The translations under genes and the position numbers were made by a program. 64,000 bases of DNA from Nonomuraea sp. NBC_00507 (GTDB lineage: Bacteria > Actinomycetota > Actinomycetes > Streptosporangiales > Streptosporangiaceae). How positions within the stretch are numbered: the stretch's first letter is position 1; each line of letters begins with the position of its first letter. The DNA lies in the NCBI RefSeq assembly GCF_036013525.1, contig NZ_CP107853.1, forward strand, positions 1,674,001 to 1,738,000. Direction: 5' to 3'. The notes beneath the pieces were generated by a model that worked only from the letters and a program-made list of their open reading frames with translations, ran no database searches and was not told where the DNA came from. Shown piece by piece: positions 14,897-27,113 of this stretch.

Positions 14897-15319
14897 ATGA
14901 CTCTTGTGCAGTACCTCGCTATCAACCGACTCCTGATTCCGGCCGGCACGATCGCCGCTTACATACGGGACGGGCTCGTCGACGTGGTGGTCCCTCAAGG
15001 AGAGATCTCTCCCCGACTCGTCGCGGCGCTCACCGCCTTCAGCAGCACGCTCGCTTGTGTGCTCACGCCCAGGAACGCTCCAACGGTGGAGCCGTGGTGC
15101 CCCATCGTGATCGACCGGCGCGTCGACGCAGACCCGGAGAAGATCATCCCGGAGATCACCCCCGCCGGGCTCATCGTGCCCGTACCGGACCAGCTCATCA
15201 CGGCGCAGCTGGCCCAGCACATTGGGCGGATGGGCACCGACCTGTCGCGCTACTTCGACGCCCCCAGTTGGCTGCGGAACGGAGAGCCGCCACCATCGGT
15301 AGTGGCGAGGGGAGTGTGA
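14897..15319 (+). CDS. Hypothetical protein upstream of integrase
   Basis: 140 residues. QYLAINRLLIPAGTIAAYIRDGLVDVVVPQGEISPRLVAALTAF looks like a small DNA-binding or α/β protein; PIVIDRRVDADPEKIIPEITPAG and LIVPVPDQLITAQLAQHIGRM follow. It ends 1 base before the integrase start, so the two are co-expressed. No family recognised; a recombination accessory role is inferred from position. Confidence 0.65.
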   Translation: MTLVQYLAINRLLIPAGTIAAYIRDGLVDVVVPQGEISPRLVAALTAFSSTLACVLTPRNAPTVEPWCPIVIDRRVDADPEKIIPEITPAGLIVPVPDQLITAQLAQHIGRMGTDLSRYFDAPSWLRNGEPPPSVVARGV

Positions 15320-15320
15320 G

Positions 15321-16916
15321 GTGGCGTACACCGAGATCCGCAACGGGGTCATCCGCGTCAGGTACAAGCTGGCGAACGGCAAGTACAGCGGCGGCATCAG
15401 CACAAACCCGGAGACGGGCGAACCCTGGGCGGACGAGGACGAGGCGCGCCAGTGGGGCCGGGACGAAGAGGTCCTGATCCGGCGCGGCATCCGCAAGGCC
15501 GAGGAGGAAGCCGCCCTGCCTCCCACGTTCGAGCAGTTCGCGTGGGCCTGGTACCGAGGGCTCCGACTCCAGCCGTCCACCATGGCGAAGTATCGCTCGC
15601 TGCTGCAGAGCCACCTGCTTCACCGGTTCGGTGACCGTCTGATGCAGGTGGAGGACTGGCCGAGCGAGGAGATCGACCCGTGGGAGATGGACATGATCCG
15701 GGTGGGCTACAAGCGGTCGACGGCGGCCGGCGCCCGCAACCTCTTGGAGAACATCCTCAATGCGGCCGTCCCGCGCTATCTGGACTTCAACCCCGTGGTG
15801 CGCCGCCGCGGGACGGGGATGAAGGGCCTGCGGCGGGTCGAGGCGGCCAAGGCGGCCGCGAAGGTGTGGCCGAGCCCGTTGCAGGCGCTGTTGGTCGCCG
15901 AGCGGTGTGCACTCCTGGCGAAGCACGACGACGTGTTCCTCATGCTGATCACAAAGGCCTGGTCCGGGCTGCGATGGTCGGAGGTGCTGGCGTTGCAGCC
16001 GGGCAAGCTTCTGGTCAAGGGACAGCTGCTCGACATCAACCGCAAGCTGTATGAGCTGAAGGGGTTCTATCTCAACCATCCGAAGGACGGCAGCGTCCGC
16101 CAGCTCGACGCGCCGCCGTTCCTGTGGGCGATGCTCGTCGACCAAGCCGCGGTCGCACAGGCCTGCCACTGCACACCGCGGGACGAGACGGAACTGCCGC
16201 CCGTTGACGGCGGAGAGGTCGTGGAGTGGTGCCCGGGACAGCGCTACCTCTTCCTGAGCCCGGAAGGGTCCCACTTTCAGAGGGGGAACTTCGGGACGAC
16301 CATCATGCGGCCGGCGGCCGACGGCATGTACCCGGCGCGGAAGGGAGCGCGGGCCCGGGAGGCGCGGCCCGTGCTCGCCGACGCCGCGGTGTACGGGCTG
16401 AAGCCGGTGCGCGGCCGCCGCCAGGCCCTCGACGGCGAGCAGCACTGGCCCGGGCGGCCGGTGATGTGGCAATGGCCGAAGGCGGTAAAGGACGAGGTGT
16501 TCGTGCCGCCCACGGGTCGCGGGATCCCGGACTGGGAGAGGTGGCCGGAGCGGGAGAGGCCGCACCTGGTGACGTGGCGGCCGCTGCTGCCCGGGCTCAC
16601 CCCGCACGGGTTCCGGCACGCGCACCAGACGTGGATGGACGACGCCGGCATCAAGAAGGCATTGAAGGTCGAGCGGATGGGCCACGAGGACAACTCGATG
16701 CAGGGGCGGTACGGGCACCCGACCGAGCAGATGCGCGTCGAGCTCGTCGACATGCTGCAGGCGTTGTGGGAGAACGCGGTCGCCGAGCGGTTCAAGATCT
16801 ACCCGTACTCCGCCATCCCCCTGCTGGACGCGGAGCTCGCGAAGTGGCGGGAGGGGACAGTGACCAAGGTCGTCTCCCAGATTTCTCCCACGATGCGAAA
16901 AAGAGCCGCCTCGTGA
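15321..16916 (+). CDS. int: Tyrosine recombinase / phage integrase
   Basis: 531 residues, GTG start at 15321. Residues about 68-175 form the core-binding SAM-like domain (TFEQFAWAWYRGLRLQPSTMAKYRS). The catalytic domain has Arg218 (WSGLRWSEVL), His429 and Arg432 (PHGFRHAHQTW), His455 (MGHEDNS) and nucleophile Tyr464 (GRYGHP). It is longer than usual because of an insertion between Arg218 and the HxxR box. It lies with its 3' end 35 bases from the tRNA-Ile 3' end, the expected attachment site. Confidence 0.95.
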   Translation: MAYTEIRNGVIRVRYKLANGKYSGGISTNPETGEPWADEDEARQWGRDEEVLIRRGIRKAEEEAALPPTFEQFAWAWYRGLRLQPSTMAKYRSLLQSHLLHRFGDRLMQVEDWPSEEIDPWEMDMIRVGYKRSTAAGARNLLENILNAAVPRYLDFNPVVRRRGTGMKGLRRVEAAKAAAKVWPSPLQALLVAERCALLAKHDDVFLMLITKAWSGLRWSEVLALQPGKLLVKGQLLDINRKLYELKGFYLNHPKDGSVRQLDAPPFLWAMLVDQAAVAQACHCTPRDETELPPVDGGEVVEWCPGQRYLFLSPEGSHFQRGNFGTTIMRPAADGMYPARKGARAREARPVLADAAVYGLKPVRGRRQALDGEQHWPGRPVMWQWPKAVKDEVFVPPTGRGIPDWERWPERERPHLVTWRPLLPGLTPHGFRHAHQTWMDDAGIKKALKVERMGHEDNSMQGRYGHPTEQMRVELVDMLQALWENAVAERFKIYPYSAIPLLDAELAKWREGTVTKVVSQISPTMRKRAAS

Positions 16917-16930
16917 TCGAGAACGGCTCT
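16902..16930 (+). terminator. Integrase terminator
   Basis: An inverted repeat agagccg (16902-16908) / cggctct (16924-16930) preceded by an A-run and followed by gtttct overlaps the integrase stop codon at 16914-16916. Confidence 0.55.
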
Positions 16931-16950
16931 GTTTCTGCTGGTTATCTGGG

Positions 16951-16995
16951 TGGGGCTACCAGGACTTGAACCTGGGACCTCTTCCTTATCAGGGA
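16951..16995. other. Prophage attachment site (tRNA-Ile 3' half)
   Basis: The integrase gene ends beside the 3' end of tRNA-Ile, and chromosomal genes start on the other side of the tRNA, so the crossover core should lie in the T-arm to anticodon part of the tRNA. The matching copy must lie left of the window; its length is not known. Confidence 0.65.
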
Positions 16996-17024
16996 AGCGC
17001 TCTAACCGTCTGAGCTATAGCCCC
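16951..17024 (-). tRNA. tRNA-Ile (anticodon GAU)
   Basis: The complement folds as a complete tRNA: acceptor GGGGCTA/TAGCCCC, D-arm GCTC...GAGC, anticodon arm CTTCC-CTGATAA-GGAAG with GAT at the anticodon, and T-arm CCAGG-TTCAAGT-CCTGG. The discriminator is A and CCA is not encoded. tRNA-Ile downstream of gyrA is conserved in actinobacteria. Confidence 0.97.
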
Positions 17025-17033
17025 GCGCACCGA

Positions 17034-17063
17034 ACGCTACCGCATCCGCAGATCAGAGGCGAA
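17034..17063 (-). promoter_or_regulatory. Candidate promoter of tRNA-Ile
   Basis: On the minus strand TTCGCC (17063-17058) and TAGCGT (17039-17034) are 18 bases apart, with the -10 about 9 bases before the tRNA 5' end. Consensus match is moderate. Confidence 0.4.
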
Positions 17064-17098
17064 CCGGTTATTCGGACGAGGAAAAGCTTACCGCCTCC

Positions 17099-17149
17099 GG
17101 CATGCTGCTCGCGCCGTCCTCATCCCGAGCACAGCGCGAACAGCATGCC
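17099..17149 (-). terminator. Terminator of gyrB-gyrA-DUF3566 operon
   Basis: A long inverted repeat, ggcatgctg (17099-17107) / cagcatgcc (17141-17149), with further pairing inside, lies 12 bases after the DUF3566 stop. There is no T-tract. Confidence 0.55.
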
Positions 17150-17160
17150 CCATGGCGGTT

Positions 17161-17874
17161 CTACTCGGCCTCGCTGAAGGTCACCTCAACGCCCCCGACC
17201 AGGTCAGAGGAGATGTTGTAGATGACCGCCCCGAGCGTGGAAAGAGCCGTGATCAGGACCACGTTCACGGCCCCGATCAGCGCGGTGTATCCGAGGATCC
17301 GCACCGGCTCGAACCAGGAGGCGATGTCGATCGGGATCGAGCTCTGCCCCTGCTCGCCCTGGCCCAGCTGGTTGACCAGGTCCACGATCGAGTCGAAAAC
17401 CCCCAGCGCGGACAGCACGCCGTACAGGACGGCCACTGCCACGAACAGCACCACGAAGCACACCAGGGAGACCACGAAGCTGAACTTCATGGCCGACCAT
17501 GGCTCGACGCGGCGCAGGACCAGATGGGCCTTGCGGGGCAGCCGGCCCGCGCCGGCGTTCGAAGACTTCTTCTTCGGCAGCTCGAGCGCGGGCGGGGCCT
17601 CGGTGGCCAGCGATGGCCGGATGCGTACGGTGTCGTTGCCCTCCGTCTGAGGCACAGGCGCAGGAGGATGGGGCGCGGGCGCGGAGGCAGGAGCATGCGA
17701 CCGCTGCTGCCGCGCGTCCTCCTTGGGCGGGACAGGCTTGCCCTGCGCGGGCGAGGTGATTTCCTGTCCTTCGTCGACTGGGTTGAAAATCTCGGTCTCT
17801 GCGGGCTTGTTTGGTTGCTGTCCGTTACCCGAAGCCGCCTTTGTCCTGGCGGCACCACCACCCTGGGCGCTCAT
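17161..17874 (-). CDS. DUF3566 membrane protein
   Basis: 237 residues. A long disordered Pro/Ala/Gln N-terminus (1-115) is followed by a basic stretch (RRVEPWSAMKFSFVV) and two transmembrane helices (SFVVSLVCFVVLFVAVAVLYGVL; LGYTALIGAVNVVLITALSTLGAVIYN) with an acidic C-terminus. This is the DUF3566 family, encoded directly downstream of gyrA across actinobacteria. It starts 3 bases after the gyrA stop. Function unknown; its disordered N-terminus faces the cytoplasm by the positive-inside rule. Confidence 0.93.
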   Translation of the reverse strand: MSAQGGGAARTKAASGNGQQPNKPAETEIFNPVDEGQEITSPAQGKPVPPKEDARQQRSHAPASAPAPHPPAPVPQTEGNDTVRIRPSLATEAPPALELPKKKSSNAGAGRLPRKAHLVLRRVEPWSAMKFSFVVSLVCFVVLFVAVAVLYGVLSALGVFDSIVDLVNQLGQGEQGQSSIPIDIASWFEPVRILGYTALIGAVNVVLITALSTLGAVIYNISSDLVGGVEVTFSEAE

Positions 17875-17877
17875 GGA

Positions 17878-20376
17878 CTACTCTCCTCCCCCGTCTTCCT
17901 CAGTTTCCACCGAAGTCTCCAACGACTCCGCGTTCCGGGCGAGGGCCACCACGCTGTCGCCTTCCGCGAGATTCATCAATCGCACTCCCATGGTCTGGCG
18001 GCCGGACTGCTTGATCTCGCCGGCACTCGTCCGGATCACCCCGCCGGCGGACGTGATCGCGAAGACCTCGTCCTCTGGGTTGACCATGACGGCTCCGACC
18101 AGCTTGCCACGGGAACTCACGATTTTTGCCGTCAGCACCCCTCTACCGCCACGGCCCTGAACTGGATACTGCTCCACTGGCGTCCGTTTTGCGTACCCGC
18201 CTTCGGTGGCGATAAGCACATCTTGACCGTCGGCCATCCGATTCATGGACAGAAGTTCGTCACCTTCGAGGAACCTCATTCCGATGACACCGCTGGTCGC
18301 CCGGCCCATGGGGCGAAGCGCCTCGTCGGAGGCGGTGAACCTGATCGACTGGGCTCCTCTGGAGACCAGCAGCAGGTCGTCTTCCTCGGAGACCAGGCGG
18401 GCTCCGATGACCTCGTCGTCCTCCCGCAGGTTGATCGCGATCAGACCGCCGGACCTGGGGGAGTCGTATTCGGACAGGCGGGTCTTCTTGACCAGGCCGC
18501 TGCGGGTGGCCAGGACGAGATAGGGGGCGACGTCGTAGTCGCGTAGGTCGAGAACCTCCATAACTGTTTCGTCGGGCTGCATGGCAAGAAGGTTCGCCAA
18601 ATGCATGCCTCGGGCGTCACGCGCGCCTTCAGGAAGCTCGTACGCCTTGACGCGGTAAACCCGGCCCTTGTTGGTGAAGAAGAGCAACCAGTGATGCGTC
18701 GTGGTGACGAAGAAGTGGTCGACGATGTCGTCCTGACGCAGCTGCGCACCGCGTACGCCCTTGCCGCCGCGCTTCTGGGCGCGGTAGAGGTCGGTCCTGG
18801 TGCGCTTGGCGTAGCCGCCTCTGGTGATCGTGACGACGATCTCGTCCTCGGCGATGAGGTCCTCGATCGACATGTCGCCGTCGTAGGCGATGATCTCGGT
18901 CTTGCGCTCGTCGCCGTAGCGGCCGACGACCTCGGCGAGCTCGTCGTTGATGATCTCCCGCTGGCGGGCCTCGCTGGCCAGGATCGCGTTGTACTCGGCG
19001 ATCTGCGTCATCAACGACTCAAACTCGTCCTGGATCGCCTGGCGCTCCAGGGCGGCGAGCTTGCGCAGCTGCATGTCGAGGATGGCCTGCGCCTGCACCT
19101 CGTCGATCTCCAGCAGAGCCATGAGGCCCTGCTGGGCGTGCGCGGCGGACTCCGAGGCCCGGATCAAGGCGATGACCTCGTCGAGCCGCTCCAGGGCCTT
19201 CAGCAGGCCGCGCAGGATGTGCGCCCGCTCCTCGGCCTTGCGCAGCAGATAGCGGGTCCTGCGGACGATGACCTCGACCTGGTGCGCCACGTAGTGGCGG
19301 ATGAACTGGTCGAGGCGCAGCGTCCGCGGTACGCCGTCGACCAGCGCCAGCATGTTGGCGCCGAAGGTGTCCTGCAGCTGGGTGTGCTTGTAGAGGTTGT
19401 TGAGGACGACCTTGGCGACCGCGTCCCGCTTGAGGACGATGACGAGGCGCTGGCCGACCCGCGAGGAGCTCTCGTCGCGTACGTCCGCGATGCCGCTGAG
19501 CTTGCCCTCACGCACCAGCTCGGCGATCTTCAGGGCGAGGTTGTCGGGGTTGACCTGGTAGGGCAGCTCGGTGACGACCAGGGCCTGCCGGCCCTTGTCC
19601 TCCTCGACCTCGACCACGGCGCGCATGGTGATCGAGCCGCGCCCGGTGCGGTAGGCGTCCTCGATCCCGCGCCGGCCGACGATCAGAGCCTTCGTGGGGA
19701 AGTCCGGCCCCTTGACCAGCTTGATCGACGCTTCGAGCAGCTCCTCGTCATTGGCCTCGGGGTTTTCGAGGTACCACTTGACCGCCGCGGCCACCTCGCG
19801 CAGGTTGTGTGGCGGGATGTTGGTCGCCATGCCGACGGCGATGCCGCCCGAGCCGTTGACCAGCAGCTGCGGGAAACGCGCCGGCAGGACGTCGGGCTCC
19901 TGCGACTTGCCGTCGTAGTTGGGGCGGAAGTCGACGGTCTCCTTGTCGATGTCCCGCAGCATCTCCATGGCGATGGGCGCGAGCTTGCACTCGGTGTATC
20001 GCATGGCGGCCGCCGGGTCGTTGCCCGGCGAGCCGAAGTTGCCCTGCCCGTCGACCAGCGGATAACGCAGTGACCACGGCTGCGCCAGGCGGACCAGCGC
20101 ATCGTAGATCGAGGTGTCGCCATGCGGGTGGTAGGTGCCCATCACGTCGCCGACGACGCGGGCGCACTTGAAGTAGCCGCGGTCGGGACGGTAGCCGCCG
20201 TCGTACATGGCGTAGAGCACCCGCCGGTGCACCGGCTTCAAGCCGTCGCGTACGTCCGGCAGCGCCCTGGACACGATGACGGACATCGCGTAGTCCATGT
20301 AACTGCGCTGCATCTCGGACTGGATGTCCACCGGCTCGATGCGGTCAGCCGGGGGAGTGGTGTTCACGTCCGTCAC
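17878..20376 (-). CDS. gyrA: DNA gyrase subunit A
   Basis: 832 residues, normal length. Breakage-reunion domain with [12 protein letters not shown] (residues 83-94, quinolone-determining region) and catalytic Arg126-Tyr127 in [11 protein letters not shown]. The GyrA box is QKRGGKG in the C-terminal DNA-wrapping β-pinwheel. GTG start at 20376 with AAGGA nine bases upstream. It introduces negative supercoils with GyrB and lies 15 bases after gyrB, so is co-transcribed. Confidence 0.98.
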   Translation of the reverse strand: MTDVNTTPPADRIEPVDIQSEMQRSYMDYAMSVIVSRALPDVRDGLKPVHRRVLYAMYDGGYRPDRGYFKCARVVGDVMGTYHPHGDTSIYDALVRLAQPWSLRYPLVDGQGNFGSPGNDPAAAMRYTECKLAPIAMEMLRDIDKETVDFRPNYDGKSQEPDVLPARFPQLLVNGSGGIAVGMATNIPPHNLREVAAAVKWYLENPEANDEELLEASIKLVKGPDFPTKALIVGRRGIEDAYRTGRGSITMRAVVEVEEDKGRQALVVTELPYQVNPDNLALKIAELVREGKLSGIADVRDESSSRVGQRLVIVLKRDAVAKVVLNNLYKHTQLQDTFGANMLALVDGVPRTLRLDQFIRHYVAHQVEVIVRRTRYLLRKAEERAHILRGLLKALERLDEVIALIRASESAAHAQQGLMALLEIDEVQAQAILDMQLRKLAALERQAIQDEFESLMTQIAEYNAILASEARQREIINDELAEVVGRYGDERKTEIIAYDGDMSIEDLIAEDEIVVTITRGGYAKRTRTDLYRAQKRGGKGVRGAQLRQDDIVDHFFVTTTHHWLLFFTNKGRVYRVKAYELPEGARDARGMHLANLLAMQPDETVMEVLDLRDYDVAPYLVLATRSGLVKKTRLSEYDSPRSGGLIAINLREDDEVIGARLVSEEDDLLLVSRGAQSIRFTASDEALRPMGRATSGVIGMRFLEGDELLSMNRMADGQDVLIATEGGYAKRTPVEQYPVQGRGGRGVLTAKIVSSRGKLVGAVMVNPEDEVFAITSAGGVIRTSAGEIKQSGRQTMGVRLMNLAEGDSVVALARNAESLETSVETEEDGGGE

Positions 20377-20391
20377 GGGTAAAGGTCCTTC

Positions 20392-22661
<2,270 letters not shown>

Positions 22662-23156
22662 CTATCCGTAGGTGTCCCTTGGGCCTCTGCTTCCGGTCAC
22701 CCGCAATCCACCTGAAGGTCGGGGCGCGTTCTGCGGCGCCCTGACCTTGACTTTCGTCACCGTGCCGTCGCCCAGCTCCTCGTTGAGCCTGCGTACGAGG
22801 GTGCGGGCGAGCAGCCGCACCTGCGTGGCCCAGGCGGTCGAGTCGGCCGCGATCAGCACCTCGCCGTCCTCGAAGGACTCGGGCTTGGTGTGCGCGGCCA
22901 GGTCAGGGCCCACGATGTCGGCCCAGCGGCCGAACACGCCGCCGACCGCCGCCGACCGCTCCCAGCCGCGAGCGGCCAGCAGATCCGCGATCGCACGTCC
23001 GAAAAGTTGTGGATCGCCGCTGTCCCTGCGCGGCCCCTTCCGCCTCGGCTCACGCCGGGGGAGCTGGCCGCGCTTGGCCGCGTCCGCCTTGGCCTGGGCG
23101 AGCTTCTCCCTGGCCATGGCCACGCCCTTGGCCGTGGGGTTTTCCTCATCGGACAC
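22662..23156 (-). CDS. dciA: DciA family protein (DUF721)
   Basis: 164 residues, GTG start overlapping the recF end by 11 bases. [42 protein letters not shown] is the DUF721/DciA KH-like core; the N-terminus is disordered and basic. DciA helps load the replicative helicase in bacteria without DnaC. In this family the gene regularly follows recF. Confidence 0.9.
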   Translation of the reverse strand: MSDEENPTAKGVAMAREKLAQAKADAAKRGQLPRREPRRKGPRRDSGDPQLFGRAIADLLAARGWERSAAVGGVFGRWADIVGPDLAAHTKPESFEDGEVLIAADSTAWATQVRLLARTLVRRLNEELGDGTVTKVKVRAPQNAPRPSGGLRVTGSRGPRDTYG

Positions 23157-24390
23157 GGGTCACGCTCCCCTCCGCGACGTCGAATCTGGCTCCGGTCAGC
23201 TCAGGTGGCACGTCATCCGGTACGGCGGCCGTGATGAGCACCTGCTCGGCGGGCGCGACGATCTCGGCCAGCCGCCGCCTGCGCTGGCTGTCGAGCTCGG
23301 CGAACACATCGTCGAGTATCAGCACGGGATCGCCGCCGTCGGCCCGCAGCAGGTCGTAGGCGGCCAGCCGCAGCGCCAGCGCGAACGACCAGGACTCGCC
23401 GTGGCTGGCGTAGCCCCGGGCCGGCAGGTCGCCCAGGCCGAGGATCAGGTCGTCGCGGTGCGGGCCGACGAGGGTGACGCCGCGTTCCAGCTCCGACTGG
23501 CGGACCTCTATTAGCCGCTCCCGCAGCCGTTCTTCAAGGGTTTTCCCCAAGTCTGTGGATAACGTCTGTGTATCGAAAGATCCGCGCTCACCGGCGATTT
23601 CACCCTCCGGACCCCCCTCATCGGCATCCCCACCTGTGGACAACGTGCTCCGGTACGCGAGCGTCGCCGGGGCGCTCGCCGGGGCCAGTGCCGCGTACGC
23701 GCCCGCCACCAGCGGCCGCAGCGCCTCGATGAGCTCCAGCCGTGCCCGCAGCAGCTCGGCGCCGTGCTTGGCGAGGTGGGCGTCCCACACCTCCAGCGTG
23801 CTCAGCACGTCGCCCGCCCCCGCGGCGGCGAACGCGGTGTCGCTCTCCTTGCGCCGGGCGCTCCTGCTGCCCCTGCGGGCCTGCGCGGCCGCACGCAGCA
23901 GGGCGCCGCGCTGCTTCAGCACCCGGTCGTAGTCGGCGCGGACACCGGCGAACCTGGGGGCCCTGGCCACCAGCAGGTCGTCGAGGAAACGGCGGCGCTC
24001 GGAGGGGTCTCCCTTGGACAGCACCAGGTCCTCCGGCGCGAACAGCACCGTGCGCAACAGGCCGACGACGTCGCGAGCCCTGGACACGGGGGAGCGGTTG
24101 AGCCGCGCGCGGTTGGCCCGGCCCGGGTTGATCTCCAGCTCGATGAGCGCCCGCCGGTCGTCCCTGTGGACGGCGCAGCGAATGATCGCCCGCTCGGCAC
24201 CCCTGCGCACCAGGGGCGCGTCGCTCGCCACCCGGTGGCTGGAGTGCGTCGCGACGTAGCCGAGGGCCTCGACCAGGTTGGTCTTGCCCTGGCCGTTGGG
24301 CCCCACGAAGGCCGTGGCGCCCGGCTCCAGGCCGAGCTCCACGGAGGCGTAGGACCGGAAGTCGGTCAGCGACAGGTGGGCGACGTGCAC
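23146..24390 (-). CDS. recF: DNA repair and replication protein RecF
   Basis: 414 residues, slightly long. Walker A GPNGQGKT (residues 30-37), ABC-type signature [17 protein letters not shown] and Walker [19 protein letters not shown] start. RecF loads RecA at single-strand gaps with RecOR. A variable insert at about residues 230-290 carries two perfect DnaA boxes (23554-23562, 23635-23643). Confidence 0.97.
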   Translation of the reverse strand: MHVAHLSLTDFRSYASVELGLEPGATAFVGPNGQGKTNLVEALGYVATHSSHRVASDAPLVRRGAERAIIRCAVHRDDRRALIELEINPGRANRARLNRSPVSRARDVVGLLRTVLFAPEDLVLSKGDPSERRRFLDDLLVARAPRFAGVRADYDRVLKQRGALLRAAAQARRGSRSARRKESDTAFAAAGAGDVLSTLEVWDAHLAKHGAELLRARLELIEALRPLVAGAYAALAPASAPATLAYRSTLSTGGDADEGGPEGEIAGERGSFDTQTLSTDLGKTLEERLRERLIEVRQSELERGVTLVGPHRDDLILGLGDLPARGYASHGESWSFALALRLAAYDLLRADGGDPVLILDDVFAELDSQRRRRLAEIVAPAEQVLITAAVPDDVPPELTGARFDVAEGSVTRVR

Positions 24391-24440
24391 CCCAAGAAGG
24401 TTAGTGCGCCCCGCCCATCACCGGGGTCACGGCACGCTTG

Positions 24441-25385
24441 CTATCGGTCGGTCTCGCGGGGCGGCGTCACGTCCGCGCCCGGTGCGTCGGCGCCTTTGCC
24501 CGTGCTGCCCTCGGTCGAGGTGATGGCGTGGCCGCCGAACTGGTTGCGCAGCGCCGCGACCACCTTCATCGAGGGGGAGTCGTCCTGGCGCGAGGCGAAC
24601 CTGGCGTAGAGCGCGGCGGTGATGACCGGCAGCGGGACCGCGTGGTCCACAGCCGCCTGCACCGTCCACCGGCCCTCGCCGGAGTCCTGTGCATAACCGC
24701 GCAGCTGGTCCAGGTGCTCGTCGTCGTCCAGTGCCCGCACCAGCAGGTCGAGCAGCCACGAGCGGATCACGGTGCCGGTGCGCCAGCTCTTGAAGGAGCC
24801 CTTGACGTCCTTGACGACGTCGGAGGCCTCCAGCAGCTCCCAGCCCTCCGCGAAGGCCTGCATCATGCCGTATTCGATGCCGTTGTGGACCATCTTCGCG
24901 AAGTGCCCGGCGCCGACCTCGCCGGCGTGGACGAAGCCGTCCTCGCCCTGGGGCTTGAGCGTCTCGAAGATCGGCATCAGCCGGTCGACGTTGGCCTGGT
25001 CGCCGCCGCACATGAGCGCGTAGCCGTTCTTCAGTCCCCAGACGCCGCCGCTGACACCGCAGTCGACGAAGCCGATGCCCTTCTCGGCCAGCTCGGCGGC
25101 GTGCTTCTGGTCGTCCCCATAGTGGGAGTTTCCGCCGTCGACGACGATGTCGCCCTCATCGAGCACCTCGCCGAGGTCGTCGATCGTGGACTGGGTGGGT
25201 TTGCCCGCGGGGACCATGACCCAGACCACGCGCGGCGCCTGCAGGCGCTCGACCAGGTCTTTCAGACTGGTCACGTCGCTGACCGACGGATCGCGGTCGT
25301 AGCCGACGACCTCGTGACCGCCGCGGCGCAGCCGTTCGGCCATATTGCCGCCCATCTTGCCCAGTCCGACCATGCCGATCTGCAT
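24441..25385 (-). CDS. gnd: 6-phosphogluconate dehydrogenase, decarboxylating (short type)
   Basis: 314 residues, the short YqeC-like class. N-terminal NAD(P) site MQIGMVGLGKMGGNMAERL; substrate motif GGNSHYGDD; catalytic-region GAGHFAKMVHNGIEYGMM. ATG start with AGGGGG nine bases upstream. Its position between recF and dnaN is conserved in actinobacteria. It converts 6-phosphogluconate to ribulose 5-phosphate. Confidence 0.95.
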   Translation of the reverse strand: MQIGMVGLGKMGGNMAERLRRGGHEVVGYDRDPSVSDVTSLKDLVERLQAPRVVWVMVPAGKPTQSTIDDLGEVLDEGDIVVDGGNSHYGDDQKHAAELAEKGIGFVDCGVSGGVWGLKNGYALMCGGDQANVDRLMPIFETLKPQGEDGFVHAGEVGAGHFAKMVHNGIEYGMMQAFAEGWELLEASDVVKDVKGSFKSWRTGTVIRSWLLDLLVRALDDDEHLDQLRGYAQDSGEGRWTVQAAVDHAVPLPVITAALYARFASRQDDSPSMKVVAALRNQFGGHAITSTEGSTGKGADAPGADVTPPRETDR

Positions 25386-25431
25386 GTTGTCCTACCCCCT
25401 TGTCAGGCTTCCATCATCCCCGATGACAGGT

Positions 25432-26571
25432 TCAGCCTGACAGGCGGATGGGCATGATCAGATAACGGTAGTCGGTGGCGGCGCCGTCCTCCACAGGCTT
25501 GCCACCGGTGAGGATAGCGGGCTTCGTCGATGTGGTCATCTGGAGCCTGGCCACGTCCGAGTCGATGGCGCCCAGGCCTTCCAGCAGAAACTGGTGGTTG
25601 AAGGCGATGTTCATCTCCTCGCCCTCGTAATCCACAGGCAGGGCCTCGACGGCCTGCGCCTCGTCGCCGCTGCCCGCCTCGAGCACGACCTCCCCGCTCT
25701 TGAACGCCAGCCGCACCGGCGTGTTGCGCTCGGCGACCAGGGCCACACGCTTGACCGCCTCCACGAACGGGCCTGTGGACAAGTCGGCGCGCGCGGAGAA
25801 CTCGGTGGGCAGCAGCGACCGGTATTTGGGGAACTCAGGGTCGAGCAGCCGCGTGGTGGTCCGCCGGCCCGCGCTGGAGAAACCGATCATGCCTTCGCCG
25901 GTGCCGCCCGCGGAGCTGAGCGCGATCTCGACCTCCGCGCCGGTGCTGCCGAGGGCCTTGGCCGTGTCGGCGAGCGTCTTGCCGGGGATCATCGCGATGG
26001 CCGCGAAGTCGGGCTGGCCCGGCTGCCACTTCAGCTCGCGTACGGCCAGGCGGTAGCGGTCGGTCGCGGCGAGGGTCACGGTGTCGCCCTCGATCTCCAT
26101 GCGCACGCCTGTGAGCATCGGCAGCGTGTCGTCCCGGCCGGCGGCGACGGCGACCTGGCCGACGGCGGAGGCGAACACGTCACTGCCGACCCGGCCCGCG
26201 GCCGGCGGCATGGCCGGGAGCGACGGGTAGTCCTCCACCGGCATGGTCAGCAAAGTGAATCGAGCGCTGCCGCAGGTGACGACCGCCTTGGCGCCGTCCA
26301 CCACGAAGTCCACAGGCTGTGCGGGAAGGGCGCGGGTGATCTCGGCGAGCAGCTTGCCCGAGACCAGCACGACTCCAGGTTCCCCGGTGTGGAGTTCGAG
26401 CGTCACCTCAGCGGAGACCTCGTAGTCGAATCCGGACAGCTTCAATTGCTGCTCGTCGGTGACCTCCAGGCGCATGCCGGCGAGAACGGGCACCGACGGG
26501 CGCGCCGGGAGGCTGCGTGCCGTCCATGCCACCGCCTCAGCGAGGACGTCTCGCTCGATTCGGAACATCAC
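25432..26571 (-). CDS. dnaN: DNA polymerase III sliding clamp
   Basis: 379 residues. Three β-clamp domains: MFRIERDVLAEAVAW at the start, conserved LTGVRMEIEG in domain 2, and the C-terminal YLIMPIRLSG. The GTG at 26571 is chosen because AGGAGG lies nine bases upstream; ATG 26568 is the alternative. It clamps Pol III on DNA and lies downstream of oriC. A DnaA box (25774-25782) lies inside the gene. Confidence 0.97.
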   Translation of the reverse strand: MMFRIERDVLAEAVAWTARSLPARPSVPVLAGMRLEVTDEQQLKLSGFDYEVSAEVTLELHTGEPGVVLVSGKLLAEITRALPAQPVDFVVDGAKAVVTCGSARFTLLTMPVEDYPSLPAMPPAAGRVGSDVFASAVGQVAVAAGRDDTLPMLTGVRMEIEGDTVTLAATDRYRLAVRELKWQPGQPDFAAIAMIPGKTLADTAKALGSTGAEVEIALSSAGGTGEGMIGFSSAGRRTTTRLLDPEFPKYRSLLPTEFSARADLSTGPFVEAVKRVALVAERNTPVRLAFKSGEVVLEAGSGDEAQAVEALPVDYEGEEMNIAFNHQFLLEGLGAIDSDVARLQMTTSTKPAILTGGKPVEDGAATDYRYLIMPIRLSG

Positions 26572-27113
26572 GGTGATCAGCCTCCTGGTTCGTCGTTGAT
26601 TCAAGGATCTCAAGGATCCACCCTCCCGCGCTCGCGCTCCGGGAGAAGCCCAACTATGGGTCTTTGAGTTCTTAGTTAGAGATAGAAGAGGTCATCACAC
26701 TAGGGGCTGTGGGAACTGTGGACAACCAGCGTTGTGGCTGGTCAGCGGCACTTTATTCATCCACTGCGGTTGTGGGTGGAGCCTGGGGGAAACTTCGGCG
26801 CCTGGGGACGGCGAAATTTTGCCCACAGCTCTTCCCCAGATCATGGTCCGTTCATCCACGGGGGAAGCGGGGTTATCCACGAGGTTTCCACAGCTTATCC
26901 ACGGGGTAATCGGGGGCCTTCTGGAGTCCCAGATCGGCTGTTCACAGGCCGTCCACAAGTTATCCACGAGTCGTCCCCAGATCTGGGGGAGATGTCCCCA
27001 CCATTGTCCCCAGCCCCTGTGGGCGGATTTTTCACGCCATCGCCGGGCGTACGGCCGCGTCCTTTCGGCGTTTTCGCTGCTCCACAGTGTTTTCCACAGG
27101 CTGTGCATGACTA
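26572..27113. other. oriC: Chromosomal replication origin oriC
   Basis: 542 bases between dnaN and dnaA, the standard actinobacterial oriC position. DnaA-box-like 9-mers: TGTGGACAA 26717-26725 (minus TTGTCCACA), TTGCCCACA 26819, TCATCCACG 26852, TTATCCACG at 26873, 26895 and 26960, GTTTCCACA 26884, CCGTCCACA 26949, TTTTCCACA 27090, and weaker TTGTCCCCA 27004. Most point the same way. An AT-richer segment (26640-26700, 26745-26820) may open first. Promoters of dnaN must also lie here. Confidence 0.92.

Larger units (their letters stand above)
1..16995. mobile_element. Prophage integrated in tRNA-Ile (partial, left end outside window)
   Basis: The block holds an integrase next to a tRNA 3' end, divergent HTH repressor/Cro-type genes, a replication initiator, an HNH nuclease and small and large terminase genes, with many short genes overlapping by 4 bases. 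This is the layout of a temperate tailed phage. Structural genes should follow the terminase beyond position 1. Chromosomal genes (DUF3566, gyrA) begin immediately to the right of the tRNA. The right boundary is taken as the tRNA 3' half; the exact attachment core cannot be fixed without the other end. Confidence 0.9.

Noticed and set aside
18601..20073. Long open frame antisense to gyrA
   Set aside because: It is the complement of a gene with full gyrase motifs; no independent evidence.
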